A stretch of DNA of 64,000 nt from Fibrobacteria bacterium AD312 (GTDB lineage: Bacteria; Fibrobacterota; Fibrobacteria; Fibrobacterales; Fibrobacteraceae). The translations under genes and the position numbers were made by a program. Below the pieces are notes generated by a model. It ran no database searches, was not told the DNA's origin, and saw nothing but the letters and a program-made list of their open reading frames with translations. The stretch lies in the NCBI GenBank assembly GCA_001462345.1, contig LIUM01000049.1:1-64000 (forward strand), in the 5' to 3' direction. Below, piece by piece: positions 38,198 to 47,483 of this stretch (the stretch's first letter is position 1; every line of letters starts with the position of its first letter).

Positions 38198-40048
38198 CTA
38201 AAATTGGAAGTAGATAAACGGTTGAGAGTCTGCGCTCATAAACTGATAAATCAAAAATACGGATAGAGCCGTGAGAATGATCTGTATAGGGAGTGCGAAG
38301 TTTGCAAATACATAGCGATAAAGCCTCTTAAAACGATCGGGAAGCCAGTGGATAATCATCCCTAGAGCAAATACTAAAATGATGTTTTTATATTCAAAAA
38401 TCATCGTTGGGACAGTATCTAGATTCCATGGACTGCCTATTTGGCGGATCATATTGGTCGCTGTTTCCCAGGCCGTTTCGTTTGCTTCCACTGGATCCAA
38501 ATTAGAACCAGATCTAAAGAATAAACGAGTGAATGTGATAAAAATAAACGTTAAAAGAATATTCCAAGACTGGTACACCCAATTAATGGTTTTATCTGTA
38601 AAAAGTCTAAAGATTAAATTGAAGTATAATCCAACAAAAATGAGACCACCCCAAACGGCTAGAATGGCAAAGAGTGGATGAAAGAAGTGTTTGGAGAGAA
38701 TTATAAAAGTAGTGGTCATCGCAAACATGAGTATAGCTCTCACAGGCGTTTGGAAACGACACCACAAGCGGTTTAAAATCATGCCCGCACCATTGAGACC
38801 GCCCCAAATCATAAAGTTCCAGCTAGCGCCATGCCAAAGACCACCGAGAAGCATTGTAGTCATGTTGTTCATTTGTGTGGTGATCGAGCGCCTGTCTTCT
38901 GCATGGAAGTAAGCGTATATCCCTAAACCTATAAAAAACAGAACTAAAACTAAACCCACAATAAGGCTACCCGAAAGAATGGTAGCGATGATGGAAATAA
39001 TGGCAATCCAGAAAAAAGTACCGAAGCCTGCACGGCGATTGCCACCTAGTGGAATGTAAAGATAATCTCGTAACCAAGTGGATAAGGACATGTGCCAGCG
39101 ACGCCAAAATCCAGTGGGATTTATGGCTTTGTATGGTGAGTTGAAGTTTTTAGGAAGATGAAAACCCATCAGTAGGGCAACACCAATCGCAATATCGGTA
39201 TAACCAGAGAAGTCTGCATACACTTGGAGAGAATAGGCAAATAAGGCAAGTAAGTTTTCAAATCCAGTAAAGAGTAGTGGTGTTTCAAAAACGCGGTCTA
39301 CAAAATTCACGGCAAGATAATCGCTCATGATTATTTTTTTGGCAAGGCCATTTAATATCCAAAAAACAGCTAATCCAAAAGTACGGCGAGGTAAGTACGA
39401 TTGTTTGTAGAGTTGGGGAATAAACACGTTGGCGCGAACAATCGGGCCAGCGACGAGCTGTGGGAAAAAGGTGAGGTAGAATCCAAAGTCTAATAGTTTT
39501 TTTACTGGGGTTACGGTTTTTCGATAGACGTCGACGATATAACTGATAGCCTGAAAAGTAAAAAAGGAAATGCCAACAGGAAGAACGATTCTATCGACTA
39601 AAGATTCTGTTTTAAACAGATAATTACTGGCGGCGTTAAAGAAGTTATAAGCGTGTAGTTCGATTCCAAAGACTTGTTGAATAAGATCTAAGAAAAAGTA
39701 CGTGTATTTGAAATAACTCAGGGTGAGTAGGTTAACGATGACTGCTAAAATAACTCCAAATCGACGCCATGAAATGGAGGTGTTACGGTGAATCCATTTG
39801 GCGAGATAGAAGTTGATAACGACAGTGAAAATAAGAATAAGAACATAACTTCCGCTTGTTTTATAGTAGAAGAAGAGACTAACAAAGAACAAGAAGGCAT
39901 TGCGAAGTGCAAATTTATTATGGATCAAAGAAAAAACAGCAAAAACAATGGCAAAAAAAGCCCAGAAATAAAATTGTGTAAAAAGTAAAGGGGCGTTTTG
40001 ATCGAAAGAAAAAATCAAAGAAAAATAAGAAATCAAGCGATCAATCAT
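38198..40048 (-). CDS. MBOAT-family O-acyltransferase with an extra membrane insert (AlgI-like)
   Basis: A 616-residue polytopic protein. AlgI-type blocks are clear: RIVLPVGISFFTFQAISYIVDV, FPQLVAGPIVRANVF, FWRRWHMSLSTWLRDYLYIPLGGNRR and GGLWHGASWNFMIWGGLNG with the catalytic-type His. Between the last two blocks lies an insertion of about 60 residues with two hydrophobic segments and a charged loop (AEDRRSITTQ), absent from the 472-residue paralogue at 11859. It overlaps the upstream SGNH gene by 4 bases. The pairing with SGNH proteins follows the alginate/peptidoglycan O-acetylation logic: MBOAT exports the acyl group and SGNH proteins attach it. Confidence 0.92.
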   Translation of the reverse strand: MIDRLISYFSLIFSFDQNAPLLFTQFYFWAFFAIVFAVFSLIHNKFALRNAFLFFVSLFFYYKTSGSYVLILIFTVVINFYLAKWIHRNTSISWRRFGVILAVIVNLLTLSYFKYTYFFLDLIQQVFGIELHAYNFFNAASNYLFKTESLVDRIVLPVGISFFTFQAISYIVDVYRKTVTPVKKLLDFGFYLTFFPQLVAGPIVRANVFIPQLYKQSYLPRRTFGLAVFWILNGLAKKIIMSDYLAVNFVDRVFETPLLFTGFENLLALFAYSLQVYADFSGYTDIAIGVALLMGFHLPKNFNSPYKAINPTGFWRRWHMSLSTWLRDYLYIPLGGNRRAGFGTFFWIAIISIIATILSGSLIVGLVLVLFFIGLGIYAYFHAEDRRSITTQMNNMTTMLLGGLWHGASWNFMIWGGLNGAGMILNRLWCRFQTPVRAILMFAMTTTFIILSKHFFHPLFAILAVWGGLIFVGLYFNLIFRLFTDKTINWVYQSWNILLTFIFITFTRLFFRSGSNLDPVEANETAWETATNMIRQIGSPWNLDTVPTMIFEYKNIILVFALGMIIHWLPDRFKRLYRYVFANFALPIQIILTALSVFLIYQFMSADSQPFIYFQF

Positions 40049-41490
40049 GGTTTAGTACCTTTTTCTATCTTTTCTAAAGAAGGCTTTTCTGCTGGTAAAT
40101 GGGCCACATGATTGTTGTAACTTTTAAGAAGGGCTTCATAAAATAGATCCCCAATCAATTTGTAACCAGAACTTTTAAAATGGACTTTATCTTTTTTAGC
40201 AAGGTCTGCTTTTTCCCATTTTGCCATGGAGCCAAGCCCGCCCATAATGGTAAATAAATCCCACACGCCCGCTTTATGCTTTTGAGCCATATTAAGGAAG
40301 GCTTCTCTTGCTACTTTACCGTTTGGATGTTGGATGTAACGATTCCTTCTTACTTTTCTATAAGAATCGTTGTTTGTAGTAAATAAGATCGCGGCCTTGG
40401 GAGCTACTTTTTGTATTAAAGTTATTAAGGAGTCGTATTCCTCTTGGAATTTTTTATCGTTAAAATGTTCAACGTTCGCATCATTAATACCAATAGAAAA
40501 AATAATCAGGTCTGGTTTAAAAAAAGATAAATCGCGTTCTAAATTGGGGCAAACTAAATAGGCTTGGACTTTGGCACCGTTAATCCCAACATTAGTGTAA
40601 GAGATGCCTGGGTGTTCATTTTCTACAAGGATTCCAGTGAGAGTAAATTTATGGTTTTGGTCCATGAGGCTATCTTTTAAGATAAGAGAGTCTTGAAACA
40701 TAGAATCGGCAGAGACTACGTCCGTTTTTGAAACACCTTTACTTAAGGAATCTTTTGAAAGTGAATCTTGTAAAATGGAATACTGTTTAAATACTTGAAT
40801 TAAAGAGTCTTGCTTTAGGGAATCGTTCCAGCGAAAAGAGATAATCAAAGAGTCAGAGGATCTCGGTAAATTGAATAAATAAGAGTGGCTATTGGTATCA
40901 AGAGTCCCTTGGTATGTTGTAGAATCAAGCTTTACATAAGGAACAACATCATTGAGTTCTGAAAATCCAAAAACTCGTACTTTATTAAAAAACCAAATAG
41001 GAGTGGAATTATATTGGTTTAAGAAAATAGAAATTTCTGCTTGAGGGTCTGAGGTGCTCACGGCAATCCCTAAAAGGCCTAATGGCTTAGTGATCTCTTT
41101 TAAAACGTTTTTACTCATATCCCATTTGCCTTTGTAATAAGAAGCATAACTGGATGGAGTATTTGTTCTAGCGGCAGAATAGGGGAATACAAAGCCTCGT
41201 CCTGCAGCAAGGCCAGGGTATCTCTTCACTAGGTTTTCGCGAACACGGTTTGAAAAAACATCCGCTTGTATATGAGAACCCCCAAAATGAATAATACGGA
41301 CTTGCCCTTTATTTTCAAAAACAAGAGTGTCCATTTTATTATAAAAATGCTTGTAGTTCTCGTCTCCAGCAGGGAAATGAATTTCATTAATAGAAGTATC
41401 AATAAACGTGTAATTTGCCAAATCAATTTCAAAATCATTAGCGCTAATTATCACCGACAAAAAGAGAAGTAGACTCAAAAATAGTTTCAC
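40045..41490 (-). CDS. Exported SGNH-hydrolase-like protein (putative O-acyltransferase)
   Basis: A 481-residue protein with a signal peptide (1-17). SGNH-type blocks are visible: IHFGGSHIQADVFSNRVRENL (block I, Ser in the GxS position), IIFSIGINDANVEHF (block III, Asn) and KVHFKSSGYKLIGDLF (block V, His). A low-complexity insertion near 225-285 repeats D-S-L with single-residue variation. In O-acetylation clusters such proteins (AlgJ/AlgX/PatB type) move the acyl group from the MBOAT partner onto the polymer; that role here is inferred from the overlap with the MBOAT gene. Confidence 0.82.
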   Translation of the reverse strand: MKLFLSLLLFLSVIISANDFEIDLANYTFIDTSINEIHFPAGDENYKHFYNKMDTLVFENKGQVRIIHFGGSHIQADVFSNRVRENLVKRYPGLAAGRGFVFPYSAARTNTPSSYASYYKGKWDMSKNVLKEITKPLGLLGIAVSTSDPQAEISIFLNQYNSTPIWFFNKVRVFGFSELNDVVPYVKLDSTTYQGTLDTNSHSYLFNLPRSSDSLIISFRWNDSLKQDSLIQVFKQYSILQDSLSKDSLSKGVSKTDVVSADSMFQDSLILKDSLMDQNHKFTLTGILVENEHPGISYTNVGINGAKVQAYLVCPNLERDLSFFKPDLIIFSIGINDANVEHFNDKKFQEEYDSLITLIQKVAPKAAILFTTNNDSYRKVRRNRYIQHPNGKVAREAFLNMAQKHKAGVWDLFTIMGGLGSMAKWEKADLAKKDKVHFKSSGYKLIGDLFYEALLKSYNNHVAHLPAEKPSLEKIEKGTKP

Positions 41491-43070
41491 TGTTCCCCCT
41501 GTATAGTCATAGAACTTTTGATTGTCGAATCAGGTGTTTTTGTTTTAAGTGAATCAACAAAAGCTCGAATATCATTTAATTTATCATCATCAATTTTATG
41601 CGCGTCGCGGAACTTGAAAAAATCATAGTATGTTTTTAAGGAACTACTAAAGAGATTTCCAATATGAGAGGCTCCTTGGCGGGTAAAATGAATGTAATCT
41701 GTGTGGCCTAGAGCTGGAGTCCTTTTTACCCATTTTTGCATAGAACCATTGCCCCCCATGACTCGGTGCATATCCCAATAGGCTACGCCATTTTCCTCGC
41801 AAACTTCTCTAAGAGCTTTAATCACTAGTGAAAGCCCTGGGTAAGTTTGTAATTGGCCGTTAATTTGTTTCGCCATGTCCGCAGGGCCGATAAATAAAAT
41901 ATCAGCATTGGGATTGACTTTTTGAATCGTTTGGATTTGGCGTGTAATAATCTTCTTTGTCCATTCTACATTGCCTTTATGAGTTCCAGGAACTAGATTC
42001 CCTCCATACTCCATAATAATCAAACGAGCATTTAATGCATCATAAGATTCTTGCAATAAATCCTTATCAATACGATGGAAAATAGTACCAGAACTACCTC
42101 TCATTGGCACGTTATCTAGTGCGACGCCATGATTACCATCTAGAGAAATACCATAAATTTCTCCACTTCCAGATAAATTAAGGCGAGCGACATCTGTTGG
42201 TTGAGGTAATAGCCATTGATACACGCGGAGCTTTTCAAAATTTTCCACTTTTGGATTAGGGGCCATCACGGATCGTTTCTTCTTTTTCTCTTTTTCAGGG
42301 TCGCCTTCGTTTTCGATATAAGTAGAATCGTAAGAAAGTGAAATGCTGATTTGACTATTGGCACTAGTTAAAACACGAATTTGAGAATACTCTCCTACAT
42401 GAGGAAATTGCTTTTCTCTGTTAGGCCTTTTTTTTATATGGATAGAAGCAGAACCATTTAAATTCGCCAATTGAGCCAGAGGACCGTAACGATTATGCGA
42501 CGCTTCTTGTTCTTTAAGACCAAATAAAATAAAACGTTCCAGATCGCCAGAATTCCAGTGACTGGTGGTCATGGATGGAACTTCTAAAATTGGGGGGAGC
42601 ATCCCAGGGCCAGAACCACCAAAAATCTCTTGCAAGTTTTCTCGAATAGTACCTGAAATGCGATCTTCTTCAATTTGGGAATCGCCATAATGAAAAATAT
42701 GAACCACTTTATCTTCGAGAGACGCAAGCTCTAAATGCAAAAAGAATCGATCAAACCAAGTGGGATCATTATTTGGTAAGTCAAAACGGGTGGCGCCTTT
42801 CTTAAAAAACGATTCATAAAATTTAACGGAATCGGCATAGACAGAAAATTCACGTTGACGTGTTTCTTCAAGCATCCGTTGTATTGCCTTTTCAGGATCC
42901 TCTGCTGGCTCTTGAGGAGTGTCTTGCTTTTCTGGAAACAATGAAGCTAAAGAAGGAAAACGTAAAGTGACATTGAATACAGAAATTCCATTTTTAGGAA
43001 ACACCGCCGCTAGAACGCCTAACGTTATAAATAGAACCAGAATGGAAGCAAGAGTTTTTAAAGGGCTCAT
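41487..43070 (-). CDS. Membrane-anchored SGNH-hydrolase-like protein (second putative O-acyltransferase)
   Basis: A 527-residue protein with an N-terminal membrane anchor (8-28) and a proline/glutamate-rich linker. Blocks HIFHYGDSQIEEDRISGTIRENL, IMEYGGNLVPG and DYIHFTRQGASHIGNLF mark an SGNH-like fold. In block III the usual Gly-x-Asn-Asp is Gly-Gly-Asn. It is a diverged paralogue of the next gene downstream. It overlaps hisS upstream and the other SGNH gene downstream by 4 bases each. Confidence 0.82.
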   Translation of the reverse strand: MSPLKTLASILVLFITLGVLAAVFPKNGISVFNVTLRFPSLASLFPEKQDTPQEPAEDPEKAIQRMLEETRQREFSVYADSVKFYESFFKKGATRFDLPNNDPTWFDRFFLHLELASLEDKVVHIFHYGDSQIEEDRISGTIRENLQEIFGGSGPGMLPPILEVPSMTTSHWNSGDLERFILFGLKEQEASHNRYGPLAQLANLNGSASIHIKKRPNREKQFPHVGEYSQIRVLTSANSQISISLSYDSTYIENEGDPEKEKKKKRSVMAPNPKVENFEKLRVYQWLLPQPTDVARLNLSGSGEIYGISLDGNHGVALDNVPMRGSSGTIFHRIDKDLLQESYDALNARLIIMEYGGNLVPGTHKGNVEWTKKIITRQIQTIQKVNPNADILFIGPADMAKQINGQLQTYPGLSLVIKALREVCEENGVAYWDMHRVMGGNGSMQKWVKRTPALGHTDYIHFTRQGASHIGNLFSSSLKTYYDFFKFRDAHKIDDDKLNDIRAFVDSLKTKTPDSTIKSSMTIQGEQ

Positions 43071-44359
43071 TGTTTTAAGTATTCCGAAATTCTTTGAGCA
43101 GAGCCAACGTTCATAGTCCCTTTGGAAAGATCCTTAAATTCAAATTCACCTTCTTTAGCGTTTTCTCCATCCACATAGACAACGCAAGTAGCTCCTTGCT
43201 GATTGGCTAATTCCATTTGCTTGCCAAGCTTTATTGGAGAAAGAGGATGAGATACATTAAAACCCATTTGTCTAAATATATTTGCTGTTTTGAAAATCTG
43301 TTTCATATCAGTTGAAAAAGAGGCAATAAATAGATCTAGAGTTTGTTTTTGTGTGGGGAGTAAGTCGTGGTCTCGAAGAAGATCTGCAAGAACCACATCA
43401 CCCATACCAAAACCCACGCCAGGGACTTTGGCGCCACCAAGCTTTTCGCAAAGGCTATCGTAACGGCCACCACCAGCTACGGCACGCATGGCTTTGCCTT
43501 TATCAAAGACTTCAAAGACAATCCCAGTATAATACGCGAGACCACGAACGATGCTTAAATCTAGCCCAATACAATCACCAAAACCAGTGCTTGTTAATAT
43601 GTCAAATAAGTCTTCTATTTCGTGAAGGGCTTCTATTGAAGAAGGAGAAGATACGAGCTTTTTCACTTCTTCAATGGATTTACAACTCATTAAGGCATCA
43701 ATTTTTTGGGATTGTTCCGTTGATAGACCAATGGCAGCTAAGGCTTCGGCAAAAGCTTCTGGCCCTATCTTGAGGCGGCGGTCTAAAACAGGGTATACTA
43801 GATCAGCACTTGGAGTTCCAATTTCTTGAAGGTAGGTGGCTAGTAACTTACGGCTGGAGATCCCTATCACAAAATCGGTGGACTTTAGACCGAAATCTAA
43901 GAGCATCGTAGCGGTAGCAGAAATAAGGTCCGCTTCGGCATAAATGCTTTCTGTACCTAAAACATCCAGATTTAATTGGAAAAATTCACGTAAACGCCCT
44001 TTTTGAGCTCTTTCATAGCGAAATAACCTTGGGATACTAAACCATTTGAAAGGTTTTTTAATGGCATTCCCTTTTTGAATGACCAAGCGGGCGAGGGTAG
44101 GTGTCATTTCTGGCCTTAAAGCGATGGCTCGGCCACCCTTATCTTCAAAATTATAAAGTTGACTTACAATTTCGTCTCCAGATTTTCCCGTAAATAGCTC
44201 TAAATGCTCAAACATTGGGCCTTCGTACTCTTCATAGCCAAAACGAAGAGCAATTCGTTTCCAGGTGTCAAAAATAAAGTTTTGAATCCGCATGTCTTCT
44301 GGGTAGAAATCGCGGGTTCCTTTGGGAAGTTGAGGAGGTTGTACTTTTGTTGTAGTCAT
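43067..44359 (-). CDS. hisS: Histidyl-tRNA synthetase
   Basis: A 430-residue class II synthetase. KGTRDFYPEDMRIQNFI opens the protein, motif 2 is FRYERAQKGRLREFFQLNLDVLG, the histidine A loop is LAYYTGIVFEVFDKGKAMRAVAGGGRYDSL, and motif 3 is GVGFGMGDVVLADLL. The C-terminal anticodon domain is present. The stop overlaps the start of a surface-acylation gene (ATGA), so this essential gene appears to head the acyltransferase operon. Confidence 0.97.
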   Translation of the reverse strand: MTTTKVQPPQLPKGTRDFYPEDMRIQNFIFDTWKRIALRFGYEEYEGPMFEHLELFTGKSGDEIVSQLYNFEDKGGRAIALRPEMTPTLARLVIQKGNAIKKPFKWFSIPRLFRYERAQKGRLREFFQLNLDVLGTESIYAEADLISATATMLLDFGLKSTDFVIGISSRKLLATYLQEIGTPSADLVYPVLDRRLKIGPEAFAEALAAIGLSTEQSQKIDALMSCKSIEEVKKLVSSPSSIEALHEIEDLFDILTSTGFGDCIGLDLSIVRGLAYYTGIVFEVFDKGKAMRAVAGGGRYDSLCEKLGGAKVPGVGFGMGDVVLADLLRDHDLLPTQKQTLDLFIASFSTDMKQIFKTANIFRQMGFNVSHPLSPIKLGKQMELANQQGATCVVYVDGENAKEGEFEFKDLSKGTMNVGSAQRISEYLKQ

Positions 44360-44428
44360 AAGTTTAAAGTTAGTAAAAAGCTAGTGATTTTTTATTCAAT
44401 TTTTGCTATCTATATACTCGTCATTTGA

Positions 44429-45394
<966 letters not shown>

Positions 45395-45415
45395 TTTTTA
45401 GCTTAATCGAAATTA

Positions 45416-45452
45416 AAAACCCTGTCTTAGAAAAGGCAGGGTTTTGTTTTTT
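45416..45452 (+). terminator. Rho-independent terminator of mdh
   Basis: AAAACCCTG/CAGGGTTTT stem, 12-base loop, then a T-rich run. Confidence 0.88.
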
Positions 45453-45470
45453 AAAGGGTGTATAATACTC

Positions 45471-45606
45471 GTGCCTTTCGACTTTTTTTGCGAAAAAAGA
45501 AAAATGCGTGAAATTATAATGTATTGACGACACTGTGTGCCTAATATGTTTAAATGCCAATGTAAAATTTTTGGCATTTTTTTTCGTAAAATGCAACTGA
45601 AAGGCA
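45471..45606. repeat. 136-bp segment with 9-bp terminal inverted repeats (MITE-like candidate)
   Basis: GTGCCTTTC at 45471-45479 and GAAAGGCAC at 45598-45606 form exact inverted ends, and partial matching continues a few bases inward. Inside is a hairpin AAATGCCA/TGGCATTT followed by a T-run. No target duplication is obvious. It lies in the 387-base gap between mdh and the DUF486 gene; the rest of that gap shows nothing. Confidence 0.4.
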
Positions 45607-45781
45607 CTTCTGTATCTAAACCGATACATTTAACCTAGATTTCTACATCATAGGAATACAAAGTCTATTTTAACGATTCTTTCCGAAAATAGACGGAAAA
45701 GAAGCATTAAAGTGGACTTGTTTTATTAAAAAAATAAGAAGGTGTTTTCTGGCTTTTTTATTTGCTAAAAAATTGTAACCG

Positions 45782-46138
45782 TTAATTTCGGAACATAAAA
45801 TAGACGGCACCTAAAAGGCAAAGGCAAGCCCAGACATAATCCAATTTGAAATCTTGCTTCATATAAAACACAGCAAAAGGGATAAACACAGAAAGAGTGA
45901 CCACCTCTTGAATGATTTTGAGCTGAGGCAAAGTATAAACTTGATACCCAAAACGATTTGCTGGAACCATAATCATATATTCAAAAAGAGCAATGCCCCA
46001 GCTTACAATAGCGGCAATATACCACGCTTTGTGAGACATATTTTTTAGATGCCCATACCACGCAAAAGTCATAAAACAGTTGGAGCAAATGAGCATTAGA
46101 ACGGTTAAAATATGAGGATTGAGTAGTGTTTTAATCAT
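45782..46138 (-). CDS. DUF486 small membrane protein (DMT-like)
   Basis: A 118-residue protein with four hydrophobic segments. TVLMLICSNCFMTFAWYGHLKN, the ALFEYMIMVPANRFGY block and LPQLKIIQEVVTLSVF are the conserved parts of DUF486, a four-helix family related to small multidrug-resistance/DMT proteins. No substrate is known. It sits alone between mdh and a DUF4416 gene on the same strand 15 bases upstream. Confidence 0.9.
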   Translation of the reverse strand: MIKTLLNPHILTVLMLICSNCFMTFAWYGHLKNMSHKAWYIAAIVSWGIALFEYMIMVPANRFGYQVYTLPQLKIIQEVVTLSVFIPFAVFYMKQDFKLDYVWACLCLLGAVYFMFRN

Positions 46139-46153
46139 AAAAATATTTCTTTT

Positions 46154-46720
46154 TTATGGAGTGGAACGTTCTCGGTAAGGTTTTCCTGTGGCATGTTGAT
46201 ACGCCAGTTTTTGACGCACTTTTTCAAGATACTGAATATACTCTTCGCTTTGATAATCTCTATAAGTCCAGTCAAAGGGATGAAAGTGACCTGCTTGAAA
46301 ATATAATGTTGGTTCTACAAAAATACCATCTCGAATATAAACTCTTTGGCGTTGATCTTTTGTGGTTGCTAAAAAAAACTGCCCAAGAGTCATGTATCCA
46401 GGATCTAGATTAATGGGGCGCTTTTCCCCAGTCCCTTGTTCTTTTGCAATAGTAAGTTCAAGATCATTCGTCCAAAGTTTAATGTCAACAATTTCTTCTC
46501 TTGAAATCAAGCGCTCATAAGAAAGAAACCCACGGAGCGGCGCGTTTCCAATTTCTTCTTCATAATAGTTTGTAAAACGAAAAGGGAATAAAGGAAGATT
46601 TTCTTCTTCTTTTCCAAATTTTTCACAGAGAATGGGGCGAATAGAATCCAAAAAACGGGGGTCACCGCATAAAATGCCAATGATCAATTTAACGGAAAGA
46701 GGTTTTTTTATAGCACCCAT
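46154..46720 (-). CDS. DUF4416 family protein
   Basis: A 188-residue cytoplasmic protein. KLIIGILCGDPRFLDS, PFRFTNYYEEEIG, RPINLDPGYMTLGQFFLATTKDQ and RVYIRDGIFVEPTLYFQAGHFHPFDWTYRDYQS are the family blocks. Function is unknown. The conserved Asp/His pattern suggests a metal- or nucleotide-dependent enzyme, but that is speculation. It starts 34 bases from the divergent glutaminyl cyclase gene. Confidence 0.88.
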   Translation of the reverse strand: MGAIKKPLSVKLIIGILCGDPRFLDSIRPILCEKFGKEEENLPLFPFRFTNYYEEEIGNAPLRGFLSYERLISREEIVDIKLWTNDLELTIAKEQGTGEKRPINLDPGYMTLGQFFLATTKDQRQRVYIRDGIFVEPTLYFQAGHFHPFDWTYRDYQSEEYIQYLEKVRQKLAYQHATGKPYRERSTP

Positions 46721-46754
46721 ATTTTAATAATAGCAATTATTCTATAATTCTTGT

Positions 46755-47483
46755 ATGAGTATTTCTCTTTCTTTATTTTTTGCCGCAGCTCTTCAAACAT
46801 TTAGTGTTGTCGATTCTTTGCCTCATTCCACAGCTCATTTTACGCAAGGGCTAAATTTTGATGGAAAAGAATGGATTGAATCTACAGGCTTATATGGCAA
46901 GTCTGTTTTATATCGAAAAACGCTCACTGGTGAAGTACTGGATTCTATTTCTCTAGACGAACGTTATTTTGGAGAAGGGTCTGTTGTCGTGGGCGATGTT
47001 GTTTTTATGCTCACTTGGAAAAATAAAAAAGGCTTTATTTTTGATGCTAAACCTTTTAAATTAAGAGACTCTTTTAGATTTCATACCGAAGGCTGGGGGC
47101 TCGCTTTTTGGAACGGTGCGCTCCTCATGAGCAATGGAACTAATGAATTGTATCGTCTATCGCCAGGGGATTTTCGCGTAATGGAAGTCATTCGCGTTTT
47201 AGATGAACAAAAGCCAGTCACCTTCTTGAATGAATTAGAAGTCGTAGGGAATACTCTTTACGCTAATATCTGGCAATCTGATTCTATAGCAATCATTGAT
47301 TTACCCTCTGGGAAAGTACGCGCTTATTTAGATCTCTCGCAGTGGAGTAAAAAAATCAAACGAACTTACCCAAAAGCAGACGTGCTCAACGGCATTGCTT
47401 ATGACGGAGAATATCTATGGATCACAGGCAAAAATTGGCCTCGACTATATAAGCTAAAAATTAATTTAAGAACGTCCAGATAA
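46755..47483 (+). CDS. Glutaminyl-peptide cyclotransferase (bacterial/plant type)
   Basis: A 242-residue beta-propeller protein with a short, weakly hydrophobic N-terminus that may be a signal peptide. HFTQGLNFDGKEWIESTGLYGKS and the later VTFLNELEV, NIWQSDSIAIID and DVLNGIAYDG blocks match the five-bladed glutamine cyclotransferase family, which converts N-terminal glutamine to pyroglutamate, protecting exported proteins. Its last 23 bases overlap the end of the convergent outer-membrane protein gene. Confidence 0.88.
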   Translation: MSISLSLFFAAALQTFSVVDSLPHSTAHFTQGLNFDGKEWIESTGLYGKSVLYRKTLTGEVLDSISLDERYFGEGSVVVGDVVFMLTWKNKKGFIFDAKPFKLRDSFRFHTEGWGLAFWNGALLMSNGTNELYRLSPGDFRVMEVIRVLDEQKPVTFLNELEVVGNTLYANIWQSDSIAIIDLPSGKVRAYLDLSQWSKKIKRTYPKADVLNGIAYDGEYLWITGKNWPRLYKLKINLRTSR

